A stretch of 54,583 nucleotides of DNA from NCBI GenBank assembly GCA_028284745.1, contig JANQRC010000042.1, positions 1-54,583 on the forward strand. Reading direction: 5' to 3'. The position numbers and the translations under genes are program-made. Each line of letters begins with the position of its first letter. Positions within the stretch are counted from its first letter, which is position 1. The notes under the pieces are model-generated. The model saw nothing but the letters and a program-made list of their open reading frames with translations. It had not been told where the DNA came from and searched no databases. Origin of the DNA: Flavobacteriaceae bacterium. Lineage in GTDB: Bacteria; Bacteroidota; Bacteroidia; Flavobacteriales; Flavobacteriaceae. Below, one piece after another: positions 42,600 through 51,876 of the stretch.

Positions 42600-43472
42600 T
42601 TGAAAAAAATTCTCCTCATACTCGTTGCATTGTTGACTTATGGTTGCCAAGACTATGGTGACCTTACCTTTTTAGCAAAGCTCCCAAAAGGTCTCAAAGA
42701 GAATTCGGGTATTGAGATATTATCAGAGGAAGGCCCGCTCTGGATCATCGAAGACTCCAAGAACAAGAATCACATCTATGGTGTTGATCTTAGTGGCAAT
42801 ATCGTTAGTGAGTTCAAAATAGCCAATGCCAAGAATCGAGACTGGGAAGATATAGCAAAGGACGGCAAGGGCAATCTTTACATCGGTGATTTTGGCAACA
42901 ATCGTAACAAGCGTAAAGATCTATGCATCTACAAGATACCGAACCCACTTACCAGTGATTCTAAAGAATTGAATGCTGAAAAGATATCGTTCTATTATCC
43001 AGAACAAATAAGCTTCCCTCCTAACAGAAGGGATTATGTATACGATGCTGAGGCTTTTTTCTTTTTCAACGAATTCCTCTACATATTTACAAAGAACCGG
43101 ATGTCTAGTAAGTTGTTTGATGGCAGATCGTTGGTGTATCGTATTCCGGCCAGGCCCGGAAATCATAAAGCTGAGCTCATCAACTTGTTTGTTTCGTGCG
43201 AAGAACGCTTGAATTGTCAGATCTCATCAGCATCAATTAGCCCAGACAATACCAAAGTTGCTTTACTTAGTCACAATCGTGTCTGGATCTTTTCTGACTT
43301 CAAGGATGACGACTTTATAGATGGAAAGGTAGAGATCCATGACCTTGGCCATTCTTCGCAAAAAGAAGGTGTCTGCTTCAAAGACAATGAAACACTCTTG
43401 ATCACCGACGAGCTCGGTAAAAAGAGATCTGGCAGGAACCTTTACGAATACTCTCTAAAAGCTGAACCCTAG
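42600..43472 (+). CDS. Probable beta-propeller lipoprotein, unknown function
   Basis: A 290-residue lipoprotein with signal MKKILLILVALLTYGC (lipobox Cys16). The start is TTG at 42600: it gives a standard signal peptide, and no ATG is available upstream in frame. The body contains short repeated beta motifs (GPLWIIEDSKNKNHIYGVDL, NLYIGDFGNNRNKRKDLCIY, KVALLSHNRVWIFSDF) with the layout of an NHL/SdiA-regulated-like propeller, including a DWEDIA motif often seen in such proteins. I cannot name a family with certainty. Its 3' end overlaps the convergent metallophosphatase-barrel gene by 18 bases. Confidence 0.75.
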   Translation: MKKILLILVALLTYGCQDYGDLTFLAKLPKGLKENSGIEILSEEGPLWIIEDSKNKNHIYGVDLSGNIVSEFKIANAKNRDWEDIAKDGKGNLYIGDFGNNRNKRKDLCIYKIPNPLTSDSKELNAEKISFYYPEQISFPPNRRDYVYDAEAFFFFNEFLYIFTKNRMSSKLFDGRSLVYRIPARPGNHKAELINLFVSCEERLNCQISSASISPDNTKVALLSHNRVWIFSDFKDDDFIDGKVEIHDLGHSSQKEGVCFKDNETLLITDELGKKRSGRNLYEYSLKAEP

Positions 43473-46400
43473 CCCAAAGACAAATCGAGAACTATCATCC
43501 GATTGGAATAGTGCCAACTGCAATCCAAGCATGTCAGCTCCGTTCACCCATAATCCGCCACCATACGAAGTGTTCCACCTGTTAGAATCCTCATTTTCTT
43601 CCCATACGCGACCGTAATCGAACCCACCGTACAGCCCAACTGAAAGTGGCAATATGCCAGTCTTCAGTTTTCTTAGGTGAAGCCGTAAGTCTGTATTTTG
43701 ATAGAAAGATGTCTTCCCAGTGAAACGCTGATTGCGATACCCTCGCAAACCATCAACGCCGCCAATAGTAGCCGCTTGATAGAACTCAAAATCATCTCCC
43801 AAGTTGAAATGTCCTTTTAGTTTGGTGGCCAAGACCAATCTACCGTTCGAGGTCAAACGGTGGTCTACGCTCAATGAAGGGATCACATAGCCAAAGCTTG
43901 TACTTTCGTCTGCATTGTTTTTCCATCCTGCAGTCAGTTCGGCTTTCATACCCAATGTAGGAAACGTAGAATTGTCGGCATTGGCATACGCATACCTTGC
44001 TTCTGCACCCCAAAACTGCTGTGCGTTGAACACACGATCAGGCAAAATCCCAGGGATTCCTGTAATGCGCTCTGCATCCTGCTCTACTTGCTGCTGTTCA
44101 TAGGAAACCCCGAACTGGAAGCTTCCGCCTGCCCTACCTCGCCAGATCATTGATGGCATGATCGTAAAGCCTTCCATATTGACACGGTTGAAATCGAAGT
44201 CTACCTCTTCGCCAGTAGCAGGGTTGATAACCTCAGCTACCTCTGGATTTTCGGTCTCATTACCAAAATCAAAGAAGTTGGTCGCAAAGTTTGGGCCTGT
44301 ATATTTTCCGAATAACCCTAAATTCCAATGTCCGATCACATTGGCCCATTCGCCACTGTAGCTTACATCAAATCCACTGGTAGCACCATGAAAGTTTCCT
44401 GAGACCTTATGTTGAGAGCTGAATGGGTTTCGCTCAAAACCATAATTGGTAAACACCGCCGAGGCTCCTACACTAAAACCGATATCGGGATCAAATCCTA
44501 AGGCTGGCAAAACTTGGGCAGTATTGTTCTTGAGTTTTTTATGGTCATACACATTGGCGTGATAGTCGTCGGTAAGCTTGATGTGCCCTTTGTTGGACTC
44601 GAAGGTGTTCTTTCGCGACTTGTGGTCATAGATCTTCACCTTACGCTGATTGGTCACGGCATAGGTGTCATTGTTCAATCCACCAACGATACGTAACATG
44701 ATCAGCTTGTCGCCAAAGCCAGTGACTTCAAAACGGTCATCGTCATCCAAGCCGTATAACCAGATCTCCTTCGTATGCTCGCACGAATAGGTTCTGCTAT
44801 GGAACACATCTGCTTTTTTTCCTTTTTTAATGCGATAGCCTGTGATCTTGGTCTTTCCCTCTGGCATACGTTCGATCACAAACCAATCATCCTTATTGGT
44901 ACCTGTAACTACAGAAAACTTGTTGATGGTTGCAAAGTATGCATCAGAAATGTGATGAAGGTTGTCTCTTCTGCCTCTTAGCTTTTGTTTGATCCCTTCG
45001 ATGGTAGCATCGTTAACCTCAGCTGGCACATTGGCCAATGCCTCATCAATGACAGCATCCGTCAAGTTTTGTTTGATGGTTTGCACCTGTTGGTCCCAGA
45101 CAGATTTCTCAGACTGTGCGATCAATGCCACATCCAACGGATAAGGCTCAGTGTTAAACCATTTGGGGTTCTTTAGTTCGTCATCATACGAACGAAGCAG
45201 CTTCAACCCGGGGACCAACCTGGTTGCCACGCCAAGCAATGCGCCATCCGACATGATAGAAAATGCCTGGTCACGATCCCTTGGTACCGGTCTGTAGACT
45301 TTCTTTCCGTCTTCTTTGAATTCTCCCCAACGCCATTGGTCTTCATGGCGGTCCCAATCACCAATCACCATATCGAACAAACGTGTTCTGATATACGAAG
45401 CCTCATCAACAATGATATCCTCGTCTTTATGGATGTTCTTCAACATATCATCTGTACTGATGAGCTTATCCGAGAATCCAAAACTCTTCTTATCACCATG
45501 ACCACTCGCCGCACGTTCTTCGATCATATACAAAGCATCACCGAACTCATCATTGAATGCTCCGAGTGCATTTTGTCTCGGCACATAATACAATACAGGA
45601 TTGGTATGAAGAACATTAACTGCATCAGATAGCTTACCAATGGTAAATGGCGCATAGGGATGTGCTCCTGTAAAGATGTCTAGCAACAAAGCCTGGGTGA
45701 ATGTGTCGTTGAATTGCCCTTCGATAAACTGGTCTTTAAAAGCTACCGCTTGCAGATATTGCACAGCATTCTTACGAAGTGCACGCATCACATACTCTCT
45801 ACCTTCTTTATCCTCTAAGCGAAGTGAGACACTTTGATGCCCACCGCCCTTTCGCACAGGGATCAACCCACCAAATAGCGTATCAAGATCCACTGTAGGG
45901 GCATCTACAGGCGTACTGTAGTATTTCCGGTAACGATCCCCCCACAAGGACTTGTAGAAGCCTCCTTTATCAGTTTCTGACTCCGTATATATAGAAGCCT
46001 TCTTTGTCGCGGGAAAGTGCTCATCGTAATTGGCTACAACAGGTTTTTTCTCAGGTTCGAATACTTGTGTTGAAAAGGCCAAGGTGTCATTTCCTTCTTC
46101 TACAGCATAGAACTGCACATACGAAGATCCATCTGTATACACATCTAGGCGTGCATACCCTGGTGCCCCATAGGAGAACTGGCTTCCACGTACATTTCTA
46201 GTAGCCGATATTTTCGAGCCAGAGCCACTGACGATCTGTGGCAGATTGTCATTGATGATGTATTGCAAGCTATGCTCATGCCCCGAAACGAACACTACCT
46301 TTTCGTTCTCTTGCGATAGTGTGATGATCCGTTTGCGCAACTCATTATAGAACGGATGCTGTACATCTGCAGGTGAAACGCCACCTGCCTTTCTTACCAA

Positions 46401-47150
46401 AGCACCAAGCACAGGCACTGGCTTTATAACTTGACCTGCAGAATACTGCCCGCCATGCGGTCCGTTGGTGTACATCGGGTGATGTATGGTCACGACGGTA
46501 GTCTTGCCACGTGCTTTTTTGATCAGGCTTTCATACTCATCAAAGAACTTTTGCCTTGTCTTGATCTCACAGTCATCGTTGATGTTGGGATGTTTGTCCC
46601 AATTGGTGATGTACCATTCTGAATCTATCAGGATCAAGACAATGTCATCACTGATGTCTACTTTTTCAATCGGACAACCATTTTTGGGCAAAAAGGCATT
46701 CTTGCCCAACGCGGCTTCCACGAACTCCTCTTGTCGCTTTAACCCATAGGTGCCATCGCTGTACCAATCATGATTCCCAGGAATGAAAATAGCGGCTCCT
46801 TTAAACTCTTTTACAGCATCGATCTGCACTTGCAGGCGATGTTGTGCCAATGCACGCGCTGCATCGTTTTTCTTGGGAAGTCCATCTGGATAGATATTAT
46901 CCCCTAAGAAGAGCGCAGTGCTATTTTCAGGCGCTTGCGATATTGCCTTTTGAAATGCCTGCAACGCTGGTGTAGAATTTCCTGCAGAAGCATTGCCAGC
47001 ATCACCTATCAAATAAAAACTATGCGCTATTTCTTTACCGGCAGGAGTTGTGTTAGCCTCAGCCATCATCTGAGGCCGATACGTGGCACAAGATATAAAC
47101 AAAAGGAAATATGTCACAAGAAGGATGTGGCAGAAGTTATTGGTCTTCAT
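43455..47150 (-). CDS. Metallophosphoesterase fused to BamA/TamA-type outer-membrane barrel
   Basis: A 1231-residue two-part protein. A lipobox (FISC, Cys21) is followed by a calcineurin-like phosphoesterase domain (about residues 40-350) with GDAGN (49-53), GDN (83-85), GNHDW (125-129), THHPMY and SGHEH motifs. A middle region (about 400-860) of unknown fold contains VIGDWDRHEDQWRWGEF, a kinase-like DWDRH pattern. The C-terminal third is a beta-barrel of the surface-antigen (BamA/TamA) type with GGVDGLRGYRNQRFTGKT and a terminal FVFGLGFSF ending in Phe. This architecture recurs in Bacteroidota, but its job is unknown; the enzyme would be held at the outer membrane by the barrel. Confidence 0.88.
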   Translation of the reverse strand: MKTNNFCHILLVTYFLLFISCATYRPQMMAEANTTPAGKEIAHSFYLIGDAGNASAGNSTPALQAFQKAISQAPENSTALFLGDNIYPDGLPKKNDAARALAQHRLQVQIDAVKEFKGAAIFIPGNHDWYSDGTYGLKRQEEFVEAALGKNAFLPKNGCPIEKVDISDDIVLILIDSEWYITNWDKHPNINDDCEIKTRQKFFDEYESLIKKARGKTTVVTIHHPMYTNGPHGGQYSAGQVIKPVPVLGALVRKAGGVSPADVQHPFYNELRKRIITLSQENEKVVFVSGHEHSLQYIINDNLPQIVSGSGSKISATRNVRGSQFSYGAPGYARLDVYTDGSSYVQFYAVEEGNDTLAFSTQVFEPEKKPVVANYDEHFPATKKASIYTESETDKGGFYKSLWGDRYRKYYSTPVDAPTVDLDTLFGGLIPVRKGGGHQSVSLRLEDKEGREYVMRALRKNAVQYLQAVAFKDQFIEGQFNDTFTQALLLDIFTGAHPYAPFTIGKLSDAVNVLHTNPVLYYVPRQNALGAFNDEFGDALYMIEERAASGHGDKKSFGFSDKLISTDDMLKNIHKDEDIIVDEASYIRTRLFDMVIGDWDRHEDQWRWGEFKEDGKKVYRPVPRDRDQAFSIMSDGALLGVATRLVPGLKLLRSYDDELKNPKWFNTEPYPLDVALIAQSEKSVWDQQVQTIKQNLTDAVIDEALANVPAEVNDATIEGIKQKLRGRRDNLHHISDAYFATINKFSVVTGTNKDDWFVIERMPEGKTKITGYRIKKGKKADVFHSRTYSCEHTKEIWLYGLDDDDRFEVTGFGDKLIMLRIVGGLNNDTYAVTNQRKVKIYDHKSRKNTFESNKGHIKLTDDYHANVYDHKKLKNNTAQVLPALGFDPDIGFSVGASAVFTNYGFERNPFSSQHKVSGNFHGATSGFDVSYSGEWANVIGHWNLGLFGKYTGPNFATNFFDFGNETENPEVAEVINPATGEEVDFDFNRVNMEGFTIMPSMIWRGRAGGSFQFGVSYEQQQVEQDAERITGIPGILPDRVFNAQQFWGAEARYAYANADNSTFPTLGMKAELTAGWKNNADESTSFGYVIPSLSVDHRLTSNGRLVLATKLKGHFNLGDDFEFYQAATIGGVDGLRGYRNQRFTGKTSFYQNTDLRLHLRKLKTGILPLSVGLYGGFDYGRVWEENEDSNRWNTSYGGGLWVNGADMLGLQLALFQSDDSSRFVFGLGFSF

Positions 47151-47186
47151 CTTGGTCTGATCAGGTTAGTTTGGTTTAAAAAAATA

Positions 47187-47211
47187 GTACCTTTAGCACA
47201 ATCTAAAGTAC
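47187..47211. promoter_or_regulatory. Inverted repeat over the promoter region of the HD-PycTM gene
   Basis: GTAC-TTTAG arms at 47187-47196 (with one bulged C) pair with CTAAAGTAC at 47203-47211 around CACAAT. The left arm overlaps TACCTTTA (47188-47195), a 7/8 match to the TANNTTTG box, and the right arm ends ten bases before the ATG at 47221. It could be an operator or a 5'-leader hairpin. Confidence 0.35.
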
Positions 47212-47220
47212 CAAAAATAT

Positions 47221-48426
47221 ATGACTCCGATTCTCGAGAATGCCAAGGAATATGTACTTAAGACGCTAAACGAGCAACTTCCTAACGGCTACCTTTATCA
47301 CAATTACAATCATACGCAACGAGTTGTAAAACATGTGAAAGAATTGATAGATGCTGAAGGGATTGATGGAGAAGCTGCCGAAGATCTGCAATTGGCAGCC
47401 TGGTTTCACGACATTGGGTTTGTGAAGTCTGCAGAAGGTCATGAACAGACCGGAGCAGAAATGGCCGCTGACTTTCTAAGGCAAAAAGAACTTCCCGATG
47501 AGAGAATAGCCCGAATACGAAAATGCATCCTAGCGACAGCGTTCAATACGGAACCTATCACATTACATGAGAAGATCATGGTAGACGCAGATTTCTCTCA
47601 TTTCTCTTCCAAGAACTACGACGAAGTCTCGTCACTGTTGCGCCAAGAATGGCGAATAACGCAAGACAGATCCTTTTCTGATGTGGAATGGCTAGAAGAG
47701 AACATCAGCATGTTCAACATGCATCACCGGTACCACACACCACATGCCGTACAGCATTGGCAACCGCTGAAGCATCAGAATTTGCTGGGTCTGATCCAAG
47801 AAAAAAAGAAGGTAAAGAAGAAGAAAAAGAGAGACCGTTTAAAGGAATTAAACCTGAAGGAAAAGCTAGACAAGGTCAAACGCCCTGAACGTGGTGTAGA
47901 GACCATGTACCGTGTTACGCTTCGCAACCACATTAAACTCAGCGACATTGCAGATACCAAGGCAAACATCCTGCTTTCGGTAAATGCCATCATCATCTCT
48001 TTGGCGCTTTCTAACCTACTGCCAAAGCTAGATAACCCCTCCAACACCTACTTGATCTGGCCCACCATGATCTTTTTGACCTTCAGCTTGATCTCGATGG
48101 GGCTTTCGGTACTGGCAACGAGACCCAATGTCACCAGTGGCAAATTCACCAAGGAGGACGTGAATCAAAAAAAGGTGAACCTCTTGTTCTTTGGGAATTT
48201 TCACAAGATGAGACTGGACGACTTTGAATGGGCCATGAACGAGCTGATCCACGACAAGGACTATCTGTACTCTTCCATGACCAAGGACCTTTATTTCTTG
48301 GGGGTCGTATTGGCCAGAAAGTACAAGATATTGCGACTCACCTACGCCATCTTCATGTTAGGCATCGCGCTATCGGTCATTGCCTTTGCTATTGCTTTCA
48401 CCAACTTAGAAATGGGGAAAATCTAA
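47221..48426 (+). CDS. HD-domain phosphohydrolase fused to Pycsar effector (PycTM) membrane domain
   Basis: A 401-residue fusion. Residues 1-185 form an HD domain with metal ligands His31, His63-Asp64 and Asp122, plus HEQTGAEMA near 74-82. A very basic linker (about 192-222, many Lys) leads to the PycTM/DUF5706 domain, recognised by HIKLSDIADTKANILLSVNA near 237-256, with membrane helices near 250-268, 278-298 and 375-395. PycTM is the effector of Pycsar anti-phage systems, where cCMP or cUMP triggers membrane damage. No uridylate or cytidylate cyclase is adjacent. The HD part may degrade a nucleotide signal or a (p)ppGpp-like molecule; this is inference. A bidirectional terminator follows. 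Confidence 0.85.
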   Translation: MTPILENAKEYVLKTLNEQLPNGYLYHNYNHTQRVVKHVKELIDAEGIDGEAAEDLQLAAWFHDIGFVKSAEGHEQTGAEMAADFLRQKELPDERIARIRKCILATAFNTEPITLHEKIMVDADFSHFSSKNYDEVSSLLRQEWRITQDRSFSDVEWLEENISMFNMHHRYHTPHAVQHWQPLKHQNLLGLIQEKKKVKKKKKRDRLKELNLKEKLDKVKRPERGVETMYRVTLRNHIKLSDIADTKANILLSVNAIIISLALSNLLPKLDNPSNTYLIWPTMIFLTFSLISMGLSVLATRPNVTSGKFTKEDVNQKKVNLLFFGNFHKMRLDDFEWAMNELIHDKDYLYSSMTKDLYFLGVVLARKYKILRLTYAIFMLGIALSVIAFAIAFTNLEMGKI

Positions 48427-48452
48427 AATAGGGAACTTCTCAGTTCCCTATT
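48427..48452. terminator. Bidirectional terminator hairpin between the HD-PycTM and GAF genes
   Basis: A perfect 11-bp stem AATAGGGAACT (48427-48437) and AGTTCCCTATT (48442-48452) with loop TCTC begins at the stop of the HD-PycTM gene and ends 26 bases before the stop of the convergent GAF gene. The U-tract is weak on both sides. Confidence 0.7.
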
Positions 48453-48478
48453 AAATTCTTGATGCTTATTTCTGTTTT

Positions 48479-50854
48479 CTAGACCTGCAATTCCTTCATC
48501 AGGTCATCATAAGTATAATGTCTTTTGGTATCGTTTCCTTTGTGGTACAACACCTCGGCACGAATGGCCTTTAGACCACTTACGCCTTGCAGCCCCTCAA
48601 GCTCTACGATCTCAATGTTCTTAGTGAAGTAGTGCTTAGACTGTAAGAACTTGATATAGCGAAGGTATTCTTCCTCATCTTTCTGTTGTGAGTACACAAT
48701 GGCAATCTTCCCAGTTTGTGTCAAGCGCTCATCTGTTCCTTTGATGAAGGACTTATCGATGCGTTTCTTGATGATCTCGTAGCGTGCATTGTACGTACCA
48801 TCTACGTCAAACTGCTTCTCATCCATGCGGAAGCGAATGGCCAATGGCACGCTGTACACCAACAACAACGAAGCAACATCGAGTTTTACTGGCAGCTCAG
48901 GCTTCAAGTTGTAGTGTTCGTTCTCCATTTCGCACATCACTTGCAATTGCCACAACCTAAGATTGTTCAAATACAATTCATCAAACTCTAGGTTTTTCAC
49001 CATCGATTGACCAATGTACATATTGTGCTCTACACCATCGGTCTTGTATCGTTCAAAGAAATGTGGGAACATGGCTTGCGCTTCCTCCTGTCTTTTGTCG
49101 ATCACTCTCGCCAATTTCTTGTTGATGAGCATCACGCTATCATCATAATTCTTTCGGTGGTCATAAACACTATCGGTCGTTTCATCGATAAAGGACTCGT
49201 ATTCCTTCACCAACGTTTTAAACGTATCGCTCTTCTTCTCTAAATGGTGAAGCACTGGCTTAATGTCATAGTTGATAAAATCGTTGATGGACTGCTCGCT
49301 ATGTGACAATAATTCGCCCTTGATACTTTCTAGATGATGCTTCAATCGAAATTGAATCTCTTCATAGATCGGCAGAGACTCTGCCTCATTGGCTTGCCGA
49401 AACAACACATTCAAGTGTGAAAGCTGGATCAACAGATCTTTTTGTATCGCGTGGTTTCGGGCATCTGACGACCCTTTGATGTCTATCTGACCGTAAAGTG
49501 GGTATACATTGTCGAAAACGATCTCTTGAAAGGTAGGTTGATTGCCTAGCACATCCTCTTTGAGGAAACGTTTGGCCTCGTCTACAAACTTCCAATTCAC
49601 GGCAGCGTGAATCGAAGTGCACTCGTGTTGAATGATAGCTTCAATAAGGTTCTCTTCTTCAGCTTTAGAGCGCAATACCGCATCTACGATATATGGCATC
49701 ACGTCGGCCAACTTATTGGCGTTGATACTGTTCAATTCTTTAGGACGTTTCGATACCAATTCCATGATGCCTAGCAATTCGCCATCGTTCTCAATAGGCG
49801 CGAAGATGGCACTTTTGATGCCTTGTTCCTTTAATCCCTTGTATGGTGCAATCCCGCCAGACATCTCATGATATTTGTCCACATCCGATATGGAGAAGTA
49901 CTCATGCTTCTTCACTAGGCTGTCGTATGAGCCTGGGCACAAAGCTGTATTGCAAGTCACTTCGTCTTTTCCGCTAAGCAAAAAACTAGTGATGTCCTCA
50001 CCAACCACACTTTCTAGCAATTGGTCTTCCTTATTGAAAACCGTGAACCCGGTCTGCAGGTCGTTGATATTGAACAAGGCTTGGAAGGTCTTCTGAAAGT
50101 CTTCCATGAAGTTCTCGCTCTTGCGTTTGTTCGAAGCCAATAGATGGGTCTTCAGCTCCGAGATCGATTGATCTGCGGTAACGTCGAAGATATTAGAGAT
50201 CACAAAACCTTTGGCGATATAACTCTGAGATGGAAACTTCTCCTTCCACAATTCAATATTATCGAAATTGTCGAGCAACTCATCTACATCTTCTTGTGTG
50301 ATCGGAATGGCCTTCTCGGTTGGGTAGATCTCCATGAAATCGGCATTGTACAAGATCTTGTACGTACGCATGATGCCGTTGGCATCAGGTATGTCGTAAA
50401 AGAACGGCCGCTTGAAATCTACATGATAGCCATGATGAAAGGCCAGCACGACCGTACATCCGATGATGTAACGCTGATCTTCTGGCATGTTGCGGATGGT
50501 AAGCTCAAAATCTTCACCTGCATTCTTAATGATGTTCTTAAAACGTTCCGAGGAATTGAAGATCAGATTATGGAATGGAACGGATGCCGTTTTGATCTCG
50601 TTATTGGTCAATACGTTGGCAAACGAATCTTGTAGTATCACCCCTATTTGGTCTTTATATTTGTCTAATAGAGGAAGCTCTTCAAAACCTTCGCGTAGAA
50701 TAGGGTACTCTTCAACGACCTTCAGCACGCGGCGTGCCTTGGCTGCCATAAATTCGTCCTTACTCTTGGCTATCTCCTCATATTGCGCGATCAGCTTGTT
50801 AAAACTGATCTTCAACAACAGTGGGGATTCGCCCAATTGATTGATGTTGGTCAT
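48479..50854 (-). CDS. Large GAF-domain protein
   Basis: A 791-residue soluble protein. A GAF domain lies at about residues 255-395 (QTGFTVFNKEDQLL, then SAIFAPIENDGELLGIMELVSKR, the usual last GAF strands). The N-terminal 240 residues and C-terminal 390 residues are mostly helical with charged residues and I do not recognise named domains. There is no kinase, cyclase or phosphodiesterase motif, so it is probably a sensor or scaffold that binds a small ligand. It is convergent with the HD-PycTM gene and divergent from a metallophosphoesterase gene. A TAACTTTG box lies upstream. Confidence 0.85.
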   Translation of the reverse strand: MTNINQLGESPLLLKISFNKLIAQYEEIAKSKDEFMAAKARRVLKVVEEYPILREGFEELPLLDKYKDQIGVILQDSFANVLTNNEIKTASVPFHNLIFNSSERFKNIIKNAGEDFELTIRNMPEDQRYIIGCTVVLAFHHGYHVDFKRPFFYDIPDANGIMRTYKILYNADFMEIYPTEKAIPITQEDVDELLDNFDNIELWKEKFPSQSYIAKGFVISNIFDVTADQSISELKTHLLASNKRKSENFMEDFQKTFQALFNINDLQTGFTVFNKEDQLLESVVGEDITSFLLSGKDEVTCNTALCPGSYDSLVKKHEYFSISDVDKYHEMSGGIAPYKGLKEQGIKSAIFAPIENDGELLGIMELVSKRPKELNSINANKLADVMPYIVDAVLRSKAEEENLIEAIIQHECTSIHAAVNWKFVDEAKRFLKEDVLGNQPTFQEIVFDNVYPLYGQIDIKGSSDARNHAIQKDLLIQLSHLNVLFRQANEAESLPIYEEIQFRLKHHLESIKGELLSHSEQSINDFINYDIKPVLHHLEKKSDTFKTLVKEYESFIDETTDSVYDHRKNYDDSVMLINKKLARVIDKRQEEAQAMFPHFFERYKTDGVEHNMYIGQSMVKNLEFDELYLNNLRLWQLQVMCEMENEHYNLKPELPVKLDVASLLLVYSVPLAIRFRMDEKQFDVDGTYNARYEIIKKRIDKSFIKGTDERLTQTGKIAIVYSQQKDEEEYLRYIKFLQSKHYFTKNIEIVELEGLQGVSGLKAIRAEVLYHKGNDTKRHYTYDDLMKELQV

Positions 50855-50879
50855 GGTCTTTTTGTCGAAAAATGGTCTA

Positions 50880-50887
50880 CAAAGTTA
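50880..50887 (-). promoter_or_regulatory. TANNTTTG -7 box of the GAF gene
   Basis: TAACTTTG on the minus strand is a perfect -7 match, ending 25 bases before the GAF ATG at 50854. The -33 position has no clear TTG. Confidence 0.4.
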
Positions 50888-50976
50888 CGAAAAGCTCGTG
50901 ATAAGGTCTTTGCATGAAGTGCCATGGCTTTGCAAATACTCCTTTTTTGTTGATCTTTATTGAAAATTATCTTTCC

Positions 50977-51876
50977 ATGCTTTCAGCACAAGCACGTTTG
51001 AACAACGCCTATGAAAATGCCAAACGCGTACCCTTTGATGATACCTCCAAGTTCATCTTGTTCAGTGATTGTCACCGGGGCGATAACAGCTGGGCCGATG
51101 ATTTTGCCAATAATAGGAATATCTACTTTCATGCGCTGAAGCATTACTTCAACAATGGTTTCACCTATTGTGAGTTGGGTGATGGCAACGAATTGTGGGA
51201 GAATCTGACTTTTGACGCCATCTTTGAAGCCCATAAGAATGTGTTCCTACTGCTGCAGCATTTCTACGAAGAAGGCCGTCTACATCTCATGTATGGCAAC
51301 CACGATATGGTGTACAAGAACAAAGCCTATGTGAAGAAACATCTGGCTTCTTTTATCGATCCCAAAGAAAGCAAAAAAGTTTCCCTGATGCCAGAGCTAG
51401 ACTATCATGAAGCTGTAGTATTGCAACATACCAAGACCGGACAAGAGATCTTCATGACACACGGCCATCAAGCAGATTTCATGAACTATCACGGCTGGCG
51501 CTTCAATCGGTTTTTGGTACGTGTGCTCTGGAAGCCGCTACAAGTGGTGGGCATCTCTGACCCCACAAGTCCTGCCAAGAACTTTAAAGAATTGATCAAG
51601 GTTGAAAAACGCGTGAAAAAGTGGATCATCACACATAAGAATCTCATGACCATTATCGGGCATACCCATCGCCCTCGTTTTCCTGAACCAGGCAATATTG
51701 CCTTCTTTAATGATGGTAGTTGCGTACACCCACGTAGCATCACCGGATTAGAGATCGAACATGGAAAAATCTCATTGATCAAGTGGCAGATCGCTACCAA
51801 AGACGATGGCACATTACAGATCGTGAGGGTCTTACTAGAGGGCCCGCAACGAATCCAAGACTACATTACTGATTGA
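50977..51876 (+). CDS. Calcineurin-like metallophosphoesterase
   Basis: A 299-residue cytosolic phosphoesterase. All five metal motifs are visible: Asp31-x-His33 in FSDCHRGD, GDGNE (68-72), GNHD (107-110), THGHQAD and IGHTHRPR. The fold and size resemble LpxH- or CpdA-type enzymes but the motif-1 context (CHRGDNSWADDF) differs from LpxH, so UDP-diacylglucosamine hydrolase is unlikely. The substrate may be a nucleotide or phospholipid. I use ATG 50977; the frame is open to 50914, but that extension is hydrophobic and atypical. Divergent from the GAF gene. Confidence 0.88.
   Translation: MLSAQARLNNAYENAKRVPFDDTSKFILFSDCHRGDNSWADDFANNRNIYFHALKHYFNNGFTYCELGDGNELWENLTFDAIFEAHKNVFLLLQHFYEEGRLHLMYGNHDMVYKNKAYVKKHLASFIDPKESKKVSLMPELDYHEAVVLQHTKTGQEIFMTHGHQADFMNYHGWRFNRFLVRVLWKPLQVVGISDPTSPAKNFKELIKVEKRVKKWIITHKNLMTIIGHTHRPRFPEPGNIAFFNDGSCVHPRSITGLEIEHGKISLIKWQIATKDDGTLQIVRVLLEGPQRIQDYITD

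Noticed and set aside
50914-50976. 21-residue extension of the metallophosphoesterase as a signal peptide
   Set aside because: It is hydrophobic but lacks a basic start and cleavage pattern, and the enzyme motifs begin normally from ATG 50977.
47221-51876. A complete Pycsar system (cyclase plus effector)
   Set aside because: No class III nucleotide cyclase motifs occur in any neighbour; only the effector domain is present, fused to an HD domain.
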